Positions 53,709 through 62,694 of a stretch of 64,000 nucleotides of DNA are shown in pieces. The number at the start of each line of letters is the position of its first letter. The first letter of the stretch is position 1. Location: contig NZ_JOAN01000015.1 of assembly GCF_000718555.1 (NCBI RefSeq), forward strand, positions 62,001 through 126,000, given 5' to 3'. A program made the position numbers and the translations under genes. The notes beneath the pieces are model-generated. The model did not search any database. It was not told where the DNA came from and saw nothing but the letters and a program-made list of their open reading frames with translations. This DNA is from Micromonospora chokoriensis (lineage in GTDB: Bacteria > Actinomycetota > Actinomycetes > Mycobacteriales > Micromonosporaceae).

Positions 53709-53714
53709 TGACCC

Positions 53715-54893
53715 GTGTCCGTCGTGGATCTCGTCCTGCTGCTGCTCATGCTCGTGTTCGCGATCAGCGGATACCGCCAGGGTTTCGTCATCGGCGTCAC
53801 GTCGCTGACCGGCTTCTTCCTGGGTCTGCTGCTGGGCCTCCAGCTCGGGCCGTTGTTCGCGAGACAGTTCGTGGACGCCGGCACCCGCGTGCTGATCTCG
53901 CTCGTGGCGATCTTCGGGCTGGCGGTGGTCGGGCAGGCGCTCGCCGGCTGGGCCGGCTCGCACCTCCGCAAGACGATCACCAGCGATGTGGGCAAACGGA
54001 TCGACGACGTCGGTGGGGCACTCGTCTCGTTGTTCGCGGTGCTGCTGCTCGCCTGGCTGGTCGCCGTGCCGCTCGGCTCGTCCTCGGTGCCCTGGCTCGC
54101 CGCCTCGGTCCGCAACAGCGCGTTGATCACGGTGGTCAACCAGGTCCTGCCAGAGCAGGCCCACGAGTTGTCCACCGCGTTGGAGGACACCGTCGACACC
54201 GACGGGTTCCCGGACGTCTTCGGTAACCTCGCGCCCACCCGGGCCCGCCAGGTCGACCCGCCGGATCCGGCGCTGGCCGGCTCGCAGGTGGTGGTCAGTG
54301 GTCAGCGGTCGGTGGTCAAGGTGCTCGGCTCCGCCCCCAGCTGCTCTCGCCGGATCGAGGGGTCCGGCTTCGTGTACGCCGACGACCGGGTGATGACCAA
54401 CGCGCACGTCGTGGCCGGCACCCGCTCGGTCGCCGTGGAGCTGGGCGGCGAGCGGTACGACGGCAAGGTGGTGGTCTACGACCCGAACCGGGACCTGGCG
54501 GTGCTGCTCGTGCCCGGGCTGCCCGGCCCGTCCCTGCGGTTCGCCGCCGGCAACGCGGGCAGCGGCTCCGACGCCATCGTGCTCGGCTTCCCGCTCGACG
54601 GCCCCTACAACGCGCAGTCGGCGCGGGTCAGGGACGTCGACCAGATCAAGGGGCCGGACATCTACTCCGCCAATGAGGTGACCCGGGAGATCTACACGAT
54701 CCGGGCGCTGGTCCGCAGCGGCAACTCGGGCGGTCCGTTGCTCTCCGCCAACGGCCTGGTGCTCGGCGTGATCTTCGCGGCGGCGTCCGACGACCCGAAC
54801 ACCGGCTTCGCGGTGACCGCGGCCGAGGCCCGCCCCGTGGCGTTGGCCGGGGCCGAGCGCAACCGGCAGGTCGGCACCGGCGAGTGCACCTGA
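53715..54893 (+). CDS. marP: MarP-type membrane serine protease
   Basis: A 392-residue ortholog of mycobacterial Rv3671c. The N-terminal CvpA-like part has four helices (about 1-125). The periplasmic trypsin-like domain has H231 (TNAHVVAG), D260 (PNRDLAVL) and S338 (SGNSGGP), very close to the Mtb triad numbers. Two cysteines, C210 and C391, correspond to the pair that forms the regulatory disulfide in MarP. The protease preserves intrabacterial pH under acid and processes the peptidoglycan hydrolase RipA in mycobacteria; that role here is inferred. Confidence 0.94.
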   Translation: MSVVDLVLLLLMLVFAISGYRQGFVIGVTSLTGFFLGLLLGLQLGPLFARQFVDAGTRVLISLVAIFGLAVVGQALAGWAGSHLRKTITSDVGKRIDDVGGALVSLFAVLLLAWLVAVPLGSSSVPWLAASVRNSALITVVNQVLPEQAHELSTALEDTVDTDGFPDVFGNLAPTRARQVDPPDPALAGSQVVVSGQRSVVKVLGSAPSCSRRIEGSGFVYADDRVMTNAHVVAGTRSVAVELGGERYDGKVVVYDPNRDLAVLLVPGLPGPSLRFAAGNAGSGSDAIVLGFPLDGPYNAQSARVRDVDQIKGPDIYSANEVTREIYTIRALVRSGNSGGPLLSANGLVLGVIFAAASDDPNTGFAVTAAEARPVALAGAERNRQVGTGECT

Positions 54894-54917
54894 GCGTCGC
54901 GCCGCGGCCCGCTCAGC

Positions 54918-55706
54918 TCAGGCCGTCCCGGGGTGCCGCTCGACCTCGGGAGCGACGCCGTCGCGGGTCGGCCGCACCGGCCGGAGACCGGTTCCCGCCC
55001 GCCAACTGGTGAACGCGGCGGTGGTCGCCGCGACCACCGCCGCACCGAGCAGCCAGCCGGCCACCACGTCGCTGGTGAAGTGCACGCCGAGCGCCACTCT
55101 GCTCAACCCGGTCACCACGGCGAGCAGCACCGCGGCGACCCAGAGCGCGGCCCGCGCCACCCCTCGCCCGGCGTACGGCAGGAGCACCAGTAGCAGCACC
55201 CCGGCGGCCAGGGTGGCGTTCAGCGCGTGCCCGGAGGGGAACGAGTAGCCGGCGGCCCGGGCCACCGGGTCCAGAAGGTCCGGCCGGTCCCGGCCGACCA
55301 ACAGCTTGAGCAGCGGACCGACCAGCCCGCCGACGATCATGGTGGTGGCCGCCCAGAGGGCCAGGCGGTGGGCTCCCCGGCGCAGCAGCCAGACCACCAG
55401 GAGCAGGGCGACGGCGCGCAGCGGCATCGGCGCGAACACCTCGGTCCAGACCCGCATCAGCACGACCCAGGCCGGGTGATCCTGCGCGAAGCTGTGCAGC
55501 GCGTCGGTGATCGCCGTGTCCAGCCGGTGCAGAGGTGCCCAGGCGTCGAGCACCAGCAGCGTGAGCAGCGCGAACGGCACCAGCAGGAACGCCGCCGTCG
55601 CGGCCAGGGTGAGCCGCAGCCCCAGCGAATGGTCTGGATCGAATCGGCGGCGCCGCCAGGAGGGCTGGCCGGTGGGGGCGAGGGTGGGCGGCCGGTGCGT
55701 GCTCAT
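54918..55706 (-). CDS. PAP2-family membrane phosphatase
   Basis: A 262-residue PAP2/undecaprenyl-diphosphatase-like protein with about six helices. The three catalytic motifs are KLLVGRDRP, the PSGHALN block and SRVALGVHFTSDV, with the His and Asp/Arg residues in place. It probably dephosphorylates a lipid (undecaprenyl diphosphate, phosphatidic acid or PGP) on the outer face of the membrane. A basic Arg/Pro N-terminal tail is cytoplasmic. It is convergent with marP, the stops 24 bases apart, with no clear terminator between them. It is followed in the same direction by nothing within this unit. Confidence 0.92.
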   Translation of the reverse strand: MSTHRPPTLAPTGQPSWRRRRFDPDHSLGLRLTLAATAAFLLVPFALLTLLVLDAWAPLHRLDTAITDALHSFAQDHPAWVVLMRVWTEVFAPMPLRAVALLLVVWLLRRGAHRLALWAATTMIVGGLVGPLLKLLVGRDRPDLLDPVARAAGYSFPSGHALNATLAAGVLLLVLLPYAGRGVARAALWVAAVLLAVVTGLSRVALGVHFTSDVVAGWLLGAAVVAATTAAFTSWRAGTGLRPVRPTRDGVAPEVERHPGTA

Positions 55707-55759
55707 GGGTCCGTTTCTACCCGGCCGGTTGCTCGGTCAGGCCTGGCGGTGGGCCGTGA

Positions 55760-57100
55760 TCAGCCGGCCCGCTGACGGAGCCGGCGGACCAGCAGCACGG
55801 CACCGGCGACCAGAGCGACGAGGAACACGACAGTGGTCCACAGTTGCCCCGGCGCGGACGTGGCCGGACCGCCCGCCGCCCGGGCCGTCCACCGGCTGTG
55901 CTGGCCGGCTGCGGCGAGACCGAGCGGATCGCTGCCGGCGCCGGCTACCGGGTCGTCGTCGGCCGAGCCGGGCGCCGGCCCGAAACCGGTCACACCCGGC
56001 GACGTCTGATCGTCCAACGGGTTGGCGGTCACCGGCGGCACCTGAGCGGTCAACGCGGCCACCGGGTCGACCACCCCGTACCCGAAGCGGTCGTCGCGCC
56101 CGGTCGGGCCCAGGTCCCGGGCGGTGCTGAGCAACCGGTTGACCACCTCACCCGCGGGCATCTGCGGGTAGCGGGACCGGACCAGCGCGGCGGTCGCGGC
56201 CACCAGTGGCGCGGCGAAGCTGGTGCCCTGCACCCGCCAGTAGCCACCCGGCGGCTTCGCGCCGACCAGCCCACTGGCGGGAGCGGTGAGCACCGTCGCC
56301 CGGCCGGTGATCGACCCGGACCACAGGTTGTCGCTGCTGCGTTCGAGACCGGAGACCGCGATGACACCCGGCTCACGGGCCGGGTACCAGACCTTGCTGC
56401 TGCTGGAGGTGGCCAGGTTGCCGGTGCAGGCCACCACGACCACGTCCCGGACGAACGCGTAGTCCAGGGCCGCGGCCAGGGCTGGGCTGTCGCCGCTGCC
56501 GCCCAGCGACAGGTTGATCACGCGGGCGCCGTTGTCGACCGCCCAGCGCACCCCCTGGGCGACGATCAGAGCGTCGTCGTAACGGTTCTCCGCGTCGAGC
56601 ACGCGGACCGGCAGGATCCGGGCGTCCGGTGCCAGGCCGACCACGCCGCGCTTGTCGTCGCTGCGCCCGGCGATCAGGCCGGCGACCGTGGTGCCGTGGC
56701 CCACCGGATCCGGGCCTGCGCCGCCGCCGGGGCCCACCAGATCCTTACCCGGCAGCACCTGGCCGACCAGGTCGGGATGAGTGCCATCCACTCCAGAGTC
56801 GATCACCGCGACGGTCACGCCTCGGCCGGTCGAGCTGCGCCAAGCCGTCTCGGCCCGCAACTCGTCGAGCTGCCACTGCTCGTCACGGACCTGGTCGGTG
56901 CGGGCGATGGCGTCACCGGGAGCGAACGCCATCGGCGCGCCGGCGAGTTGTCCACCATTCGTGGGCGTGGCGACGGGCGTGGCTGCGGCGGTCGGGGCCA
57001 CGACGGCGAGCGCCGCGGCCACCCCGAGCAACGCCCGGCTGGTCGCTCGACGGGCCGTCGACGGACCGCTGTACCGCACCCCAGTCACATCCCCAGCCAT
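55760..57100 (-). CDS. mycP: Mycosin (subtilisin-like T7SS protease)
   Basis: A 446-residue membrane-anchored subtilase. The signal peptide runs to about 41. The catalytic triad is D101 (AVIDSGVD), H135 (GHGTTVAG) and S294 (GTSFAAPLV). A Pro/Gly/Ser/Asp linker follows, and a C-terminal transmembrane helix (VVFLVALVAGAVLLV) with an Arg-rich end anchors it with the protease outside. MycP stabilises the ESX secretion pore in mycobacteria and cleaves substrates. It lies 74 bases downstream of eccC on the same strand. An ATG with no strong ribosome site is at 57100. Confidence 0.93.
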   Translation of the reverse strand: MAGDVTGVRYSGPSTARRATSRALLGVAAALAVVAPTAAATPVATPTNGGQLAGAPMAFAPGDAIARTDQVRDEQWQLDELRAETAWRSSTGRGVTVAVIDSGVDGTHPDLVGQVLPGKDLVGPGGGAGPDPVGHGTTVAGLIAGRSDDKRGVVGLAPDARILPVRVLDAENRYDDALIVAQGVRWAVDNGARVINLSLGGSGDSPALAAALDYAFVRDVVVVACTGNLATSSSSKVWYPAREPGVIAVSGLERSSDNLWSGSITGRATVLTAPASGLVGAKPPGGYWRVQGTSFAAPLVAATAALVRSRYPQMPAGEVVNRLLSTARDLGPTGRDDRFGYGVVDPVAALTAQVPPVTANPLDDQTSPGVTGFGPAPGSADDDPVAGAGSDPLGLAAAGQHSRWTARAAGGPATSAPGQLWTTVVFLVALVAGAVLLVRRLRQRAG

Positions 57101-57174
57101 TCATCCCGACGGAACCATGACGATCGGAGATTACCGGTTTCCTCACCCGTCACGGGAAGAACCGGCGAGTCCGG

Positions 57175-60100
57175 TCATTGTGGCGGCAGTTGTGCCAGCT
57201 GCACGAGGCGTACGCCCTCCCGCCGGGTGACCAGCCGACCACGCCCCGGCGGCAGCGGTCCCGGCCGCACCGGCCCGACGAGCGCGCCCTCCTCGGGGCT
57301 GCCCGCCATCACCAGCCCGGCGGTGGACAGCTCCCGCAGCCGCTGCACGATCGACTCGTACTGTGCGCGGCCCGCCCCACCGGAGCGGCGGGCCAGCACC
57401 AGGTGCAGCCCGGTGTCCCGGGCGTGCGGCAGGTGCTCCTCCAGCGCGCGCAGCGGGTTCGCCGGCCCCGCCGCCACCAGGTCGTAGTCGTCCACCAGCA
57501 CGAACAGCTCCGGCCCGGACCACCAGGACCGGTCCCGCAGCTGCTGCGGGGTGACCTCCGGCCCCGGCGCCCGCCGCTCCAGATAGCCGGCGGCCGACTC
57601 GACCAGGTCGGCGGTGTGTGCCGCGGCGGTGCCGTACCCGATCAGGTGTGGCGTCTCGATGGCACCGAGCAGGCTGCGTCGATAGTCGACGAGGATCACC
57701 CGGGCCTCTTCGGGAGTGAACCGGGTGATGATCGACGTGGCCAGCGCGCGCAGGAACGACGACTTGCCGCACTCCGAGTCCCCGAAGACGACGAAATGTG
57801 GCTCGGTGGCGAAGTCGAGCAGCACCGGGCGCAGGTCCGCCTCCGCGATCCCGATCGGCAGCCGCAGCCCGGTCGTCGAGGCGAGGTCCAGATCGGCGTA
57901 CGGCAGCACCGGCGGGAGCAGCCGGACCCGGGGCGCCGGCGGGCCCGCCCACCCGTCGGCGGCCCGCTTGACCAGGTCGGCGGTGTCCCCGCTGGCGGCG
58001 CCGAGTTGGGGCAGCGCGGTGAGGAAGTGCAGACCCTCGGCCGTCACCCCACGGCCGGGGCGCTCCGGCACGTTCGCAGCCGCCCGCCGGGCCACCAGCG
58101 AGTCGGCCGGGTCGCCGAGGCGCAGCTCCAGCCGGGAGCCGAACAGGTCCCGGATGGCCGGGCGGAAATCCAGCCAGCGCAGCGCGCTGGCGACCACATG
58201 CACCCCGTACGACAGGCCCCGGGTGGCCAGGTCGGTGACGAGTGGCTCCAGGTCGTCGTACTCGCCACGGATGGTGCTCCACCCATCGATCACCAGGAAG
58301 ACGTCGCCGAACGGGTCCGCGCCCGGCTGGCTGAGGGTCCCCGCTGCCGCGCGGCGCTGCCGGTACGCGGCCATCGACTCCACTCCCAACTCGGCGAAGC
58401 GGCGTTCCCGATCGGCCAGCAGGGTGGTCATCTCGCCGACGGTGCGTCGTACGGCGGTCGGGTCGGCGCGGCCGGTCACCCCGCCCACGTGCGGCAGGTC
58501 GCGCAGCGCGGCCAACCCGCCGCCACCGAAGTCGAGGCAGTAGACCTGCACCTCGGCCGGGGTGTGGGTGAGCGCCAGCGCGCAGATCAGCGTTCGCAGG
58601 ACGGTGGACTTGCCGCTCTGCGGCGCACCGACCATCGCGACGTGCCCGGCCGCACCGTCCAGCGCCAGCCAGAGCAGATCCCGGCGCTGCTCCAACGGTT
58701 TGTCCACGACGGCCAACGGCACGCCGAGCGCCCCGTGCAGCTCTGGGTTGCCGACGGTGAGCCCACGCTGCGGGTCCACCTCGACCGGGCCGAGCAGCTC
58801 GTCCAGGGCCGGCGGCGCACCGAGCGGCGGGAGCCAGACCTGGTGCGCCGGTGGGCCCTGCCCGACGAGCCGGTCCACCAGCAGGTCGAGCAGCGTCCTA
58901 CCGCTCTCCTCCTCGGTCACGACGGGCACGACCGGGGTCGCCGGCTCGGGCACCGGCACGACGTGGGTGGTGAACGTGAGCAGCCGGGCGCCCCCCGCGG
59001 CGGTGCCGCCACCCGGCGTGGCCCGACGGCGGACCGCACCGGAGACGTACGCGGCCTTGAACCGGGCCAGCGGGTCGGTGCCGGCGCGCAGGTAGCCGTG
59101 GCCTGGCGAGCGCGGCAGCTCGTGCGCGTCCGCCACCCCGAGCACCGTCCGGGACTCCAGGGCCGAGAAGGTGCGCAACCCGATCCGGTACGAGAGGTGG
59201 GTGTCCAACCCGCGCAGCCGGCCCTCCTCCAGTCGTTGGCTGGCGAGCAGCAGGTGCACGCCGAGCGACCGGCCCAGCCGGCCGATCTGCACGAACAGGT
59301 CGATGAAGTCGGGCTTGGCGGAGAGCAGTTCCGAGAATTCGTCGCAGATCAGCAGCAACGACGGCAGCGGGGCCAGCGGGCTGCCGGCCGCCCGGGCCCG
59401 CTCGTAGTCGCGCACGCTGGCGAAGTTGCCGGCGCGTCGCAGCAACTCCTGGCGGCGGACCAACTCCCCGTTGATCGCGTCCACCATGCGGTCGACCAGG
59501 GGCAACGCGTCGGCCAGGTTGGTGATCACCGCTGCGGTGTGCGGCAGTCGGTCGAACGACGTGAAGGTGGCGCCACCCTTGAAGTCGACGAGCACGAAGT
59601 TGAGTTGCTCGGAGCTGTGCGTGGCGGCGAGCCCCAGCACCAGCGTGCGGAGCAGCTCGGACTTGCCGGAGCCGGTCGCCCCGATGAGCAGGCCGTGCGG
59701 GCCCATCCCGTCCTGGGCGGACTCCTTGAGGTCCAGCTCGATGGCACCGCCGTCGGTGCCCACCCCGATCGGCACCCGCAGTCGGTCACGCGCCGAGCGT
59801 GGCAGCCAGCCCTGCTCCGCCGTGAAGCTCTCCGGGTCGCCGAGACCGAGTAGCTCAGGCAGGCCCAGGTCGGCCTGGAGCGGGGAGTCCGGACCGCGGG
59901 CCGCGCCGGCGAGCCGCAGCGGCGCCAACCGTCGGGCGACCGCCTCGGCGTCGGCCAGGTCCAACTGGTCGGCGGTGCCCACGTCGGCGTGCCCGTCGGA
60001 AGACCGCGAGTGCAGCCGCCGGCCGTGCAACTCCAGCAGCAGTGCGTACCGGTCCAGCAGCCGGGGCGGCGGGGTGTCCAGGTCCAGCACGGTGACCGCG

Positions 60101-61158
60101 TCGATGCCGCCGTCGCCGGTCAGGTCACTGGCACCGGTCAGGTCGCCGCCGTCGAGGACCACCACCACGTGTGGGCCGTCGGTGGCCGGGCCGGCCGGGC
60201 TGAACCGGGACCGGCTGGCCAGCACATCGGCCAGCAGCGACTCCAACTCGGCGGCGGAGCTGGTGACCAGTCGTACCGGGCCGAGCGCGTCGGTGCGGCT
60301 GGGATGGTGGGCGTGCGGGAGCCACTTCACCCACTCCCAGCAGGTGCGGCGCTCCGGCCCGGCGCAGACCGCGACGAGCAGTTCGTCGGGGGCGTGGAAG
60401 ACCGCCAGCTGGGTCAGCACGGCCCGGACCAGCGCCTGCACCGCCGGGTCGCCGGTGGGTGGTCCGCCGGTGGTCGGGGTGTTCGCCCGGCTGCGGCCGG
60501 CGGGCCGGACATGCACCCGGGCGAAGCTGCGCAGCGACAGCGCCACCGGCAGGTCCGGCACCACGGAGTACGCGTCCAGGAATCGGCGCAGCGCGCCGGC
60601 GGTCATCGGCTCCAGCTCCTCCAGCGGCCGGGTGACCGGTGGGACGAGTGGGGTGGCCAGGGTCTGCGGCCCGACGGCGACCCGCACCACCGCGAAATCT
60701 CCGTCGGCCGGGCGGCGCTCCCAGACCCGGTGGCTGTCCACGGTCGACCAGAGCTGGCCCGGGTCCGGGTGCCGGTAGTAGAGCCCAGCCCGTTGCTGGC
60801 CCGCGGTCCGCCGGACCCGCCGCCGCAGCGTGGCCAGGTGGCGCAGGTACTCCCTGCGGGCGGCCATCATCTCGGACTTCTTCGGAGTGCCGGAGGCGCT
60901 GCCCCAGGACGTCACGAGCATCGCCAACGAGGAGAGCCCGAACATTCCGCCCACCACGTACGAGTACGCGCCGCCGCCCCGGCCGAACATCATCGCCATC
61001 GCCACCGTGCCGCCGAGCATCGGCAACACCATGAGCATCTGCTGCCACCGTCCGCCGGTCACCACGGGGATCTCCGGGGGCGCCTCGACCGGCAGCTCAC
61101 CGGCGGGGATCTCCGGTGCTGGTCGACGCGGTGGGCGCTTGATGACGACGGTGGACAC
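57175..61158 (-). CDS. eccC: Fused EccC-type FtsK/SpoIIIE ATPase of type VII secretion
   Basis: A 1327-residue T7SS motor with EccCa and EccCb in one chain. Two N-terminal helices (about 40-85) anchor it. Three ATPase domains follow with Walker A motifs GATGSGKSE, GAPQSGKST and GDSECGKSS. Walker B of the first is LLICDEFSEL; the second has VFLVIDGW without the Glu and the third VLVDDYD, the usual loss in domains 2 and 3. The motor recognises WXG100 substrates through its C-terminal domains. The GTG at 61158 follows AGGAGG. It is divergent from eccD with 101 bases between, and mycP follows. Confidence 0.95.
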   Translation of the reverse strand: MSTVVIKRPPRRPAPEIPAGELPVEAPPEIPVVTGGRWQQMLMVLPMLGGTVAMAMMFGRGGGAYSYVVGGMFGLSSLAMLVTSWGSASGTPKKSEMMAARREYLRHLATLRRRVRRTAGQQRAGLYYRHPDPGQLWSTVDSHRVWERRPADGDFAVVRVAVGPQTLATPLVPPVTRPLEELEPMTAGALRRFLDAYSVVPDLPVALSLRSFARVHVRPAGRSRANTPTTGGPPTGDPAVQALVRAVLTQLAVFHAPDELLVAVCAGPERRTCWEWVKWLPHAHHPSRTDALGPVRLVTSSAAELESLLADVLASRSRFSPAGPATDGPHVVVVLDGGDLTGASDLTGDGGIDAVTVLDLDTPPPRLLDRYALLLELHGRRLHSRSSDGHADVGTADQLDLADAEAVARRLAPLRLAGAARGPDSPLQADLGLPELLGLGDPESFTAEQGWLPRSARDRLRVPIGVGTDGGAIELDLKESAQDGMGPHGLLIGATGSGKSELLRTLVLGLAATHSSEQLNFVLVDFKGGATFTSFDRLPHTAAVITNLADALPLVDRMVDAINGELVRRQELLRRAGNFASVRDYERARAAGSPLAPLPSLLLICDEFSELLSAKPDFIDLFVQIGRLGRSLGVHLLLASQRLEEGRLRGLDTHLSYRIGLRTFSALESRTVLGVADAHELPRSPGHGYLRAGTDPLARFKAAYVSGAVRRRATPGGGTAAGGARLLTFTTHVVPVPEPATPVVPVVTEEESGRTLLDLLVDRLVGQGPPAHQVWLPPLGAPPALDELLGPVEVDPQRGLTVGNPELHGALGVPLAVVDKPLEQRRDLLWLALDGAAGHVAMVGAPQSGKSTVLRTLICALALTHTPAEVQVYCLDFGGGGLAALRDLPHVGGVTGRADPTAVRRTVGEMTTLLADRERRFAELGVESMAAYRQRRAAAGTLSQPGADPFGDVFLVIDGWSTIRGEYDDLEPLVTDLATRGLSYGVHVVASALRWLDFRPAIRDLFGSRLELRLGDPADSLVARRAAANVPERPGRGVTAEGLHFLTALPQLGAASGDTADLVKRAADGWAGPPAPRVRLLPPVLPYADLDLASTTGLRLPIGIAEADLRPVLLDFATEPHFVVFGDSECGKSSFLRALATSIITRFTPEEARVILVDYRRSLLGAIETPHLIGYGTAAAHTADLVESAAGYLERRAPGPEVTPQQLRDRSWWSGPELFVLVDDYDLVAAGPANPLRALEEHLPHARDTGLHLVLARRSGGAGRAQYESIVQRLRELSTAGLVMAGSPEEGALVGPVRPGPLPPGRGRLVTRREGVRLVQLAQLPPQ

Positions 61159-61259
61159 TCGGCCTCCTGACAGCGCTGGGTAACCCGAGCCTGGCTCATG
61201 GTAGGTAAAGTCCTGTCGTCCGCGCAGCCTCCGATCCCCCTCGATATGGAGTCCAGTCG

Positions 61260-62663
61260 ATGACTACCGGGCTGGCACGCGTCACCATCAGCGCGCCGCA
61301 ACGACGGGTGGACGTCGCCCTGCCGGAGCAGGTCCCCCTGGCCGAGTTGCTGCCCGACGTGCTCCGGCACGCCGGCGTCGGGCTGGCCGACGACGGCGAG
61401 CAGCACGGTGGTTGGGTGCTCCGTCGCACCGACGGCGCGCTCCTGGTGACGGCACAGGCGCTGCTGCCGCAGGGCGTACGCGACGGTGAGGTGCTGCACC
61501 TCGTGCCGGCCCGCGCGCACTGGCCCGAGTTGGAGTACGACGACGTCATCGAAGCGATCGCCGACGGTGCTCGCCGCCGTGGCGGCGCCTGGTCGCCCAG
61601 CGCCACCCGGGCAGCCGGTCTGGCCGGCGCCGCCGTGCCGCTCTCGGTCGGGCTCCTCGCGCTGTTCGCCGCCGGCCCGACGCACCGGGCCGGCTGGCTG
61701 GCGGCCGTCGGGGTGGCGCTGGTGCTCACCGTGGCCGGCACGGTGGCCTCCCGCGCCAACGGCGACGGCACCGCCGGGGCAACGCTCGGCGGTTATGCGC
61801 TGCCCTACGCGTTCACGGCCGGTGCCCTCGCGGTCGGCTCCGGCGACCCGGTCGGGCCGTTCGGGCCGGCTCGCTGGGTGGGTGCCCCCGAGCTGCTGGC
61901 CGGCTCGGTCGCGCTGCTGCTGGTGGCGTTGATCGGTCTACTCGGGGTGGCCAGCCGGCTGCGGGTCTTCGTGGCCGGTGTCACGGTCGGCCTGATCGGC
62001 GCCGGGGCCGCCCTCGGTGGGCTGGTGATGACCACTGCCGGTACGGCGGCAGTGCTGCTCAGCGCACTGGTCTTCGCCGTCGGGGTGATCCCGCTGCTGG
62101 CCATCCGGCTCGGCAAGCTGCCCCTGCCGCCCATCACCCTGCCGACCTCGACCCCCGAGGGGGAGCCGGAGCGGGCCCGGGATCTGCCGGACCGGAGCCG
62201 GGTGCACGCCGCGGTGATCCGCACCGAGGAGATGCTCACCGGGATGTTGATCGGCCACGCGGTGCTGGCGGCAGCCACGGCGGTCGTACTCGCGGTTGCC
62301 GGCGCAACGGCCGGTCGGGTGCTGGTGGCGGTCACCGCGGCGGTGCTGCTGCTGCGGTCGCGGCTGTTCGTGGCGCTGCGACACCGGGTGCCGACGGTGC
62401 TCGCCGGGCTGGCCGGCTACGCGGTGTTGGGCGCTGTGCTTGTCGCCCGGGTCGACGAGACCGGGCGGCTGGCGCTGGTCCTCGGCGGGGCGGCGCTGGC
62501 CCTGGTGGCCGTCGCCGGCGGCACCGGGTACGCCCGCCGGCCGGTCTCGCCGTACCTCGGAAGGGTCGCGGATCTCACCGACACGGCCCTGGTGGTCGCC
62601 GTGGTGCCGATCGCCTGCGCGGTGCTCGACCTGTACGACCGGGCCCGAGGGCTGCTCGGTTGA
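61260..62663 (+). CDS. eccD: EccD-type T7SS membrane channel
   Basis: A 467-residue EccD. The N-terminal 95 residues are the ubiquitin-like domain (VTISAPQRRVDVALP, then LLVTAQALLPQGVRDGEVLHL). After about residue 118 come 11 hydrophobic helices, the family number, with the cytoplasmic loop after helix 6 (PERARDLPDRSRVHAAVIRTEE). It forms the central pore of the ESX complex with EccB, EccC and EccE. The ATG at 61260 has GGAG at nine bases. No EccB, EccE or esx gene is in the window. Confidence 0.93.
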   Translation: MTTGLARVTISAPQRRVDVALPEQVPLAELLPDVLRHAGVGLADDGEQHGGWVLRRTDGALLVTAQALLPQGVRDGEVLHLVPARAHWPELEYDDVIEAIADGARRRGGAWSPSATRAAGLAGAAVPLSVGLLALFAAGPTHRAGWLAAVGVALVLTVAGTVASRANGDGTAGATLGGYALPYAFTAGALAVGSGDPVGPFGPARWVGAPELLAGSVALLLVALIGLLGVASRLRVFVAGVTVGLIGAGAALGGLVMTTAGTAAVLLSALVFAVGVIPLLAIRLGKLPLPPITLPTSTPEGEPERARDLPDRSRVHAAVIRTEEMLTGMLIGHAVLAAATAVVLAVAGATAGRVLVAVTAAVLLLRSRLFVALRHRVPTVLAGLAGYAVLGAVLVARVDETGRLALVLGGAALALVAVAGGTGYARRPVSPYLGRVADLTDTALVVAVVPIACAVLDLYDRARGLLG

Positions 62664-62678
62664 GCGACCCTCGGGCCC
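62641..62678. terminator. Terminator hairpin overlapping the 3' end of eccD
   Basis: An 11-bp perfect stem (62641-62651 with 62668-62678) encloses the eccD stop codon. It serves the convergent ppa gene too. Confidence 0.75.
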
Positions 62679-62694
62679 GGTGCGTCAGCGGTCG

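Noticed and set aside
59989..61170. Long rightward frames over eccC (including 57178-59853)
   Set aside because: They are antisense to a gene with three intact ATPase domains and have no ribosome site or recognisable domain.
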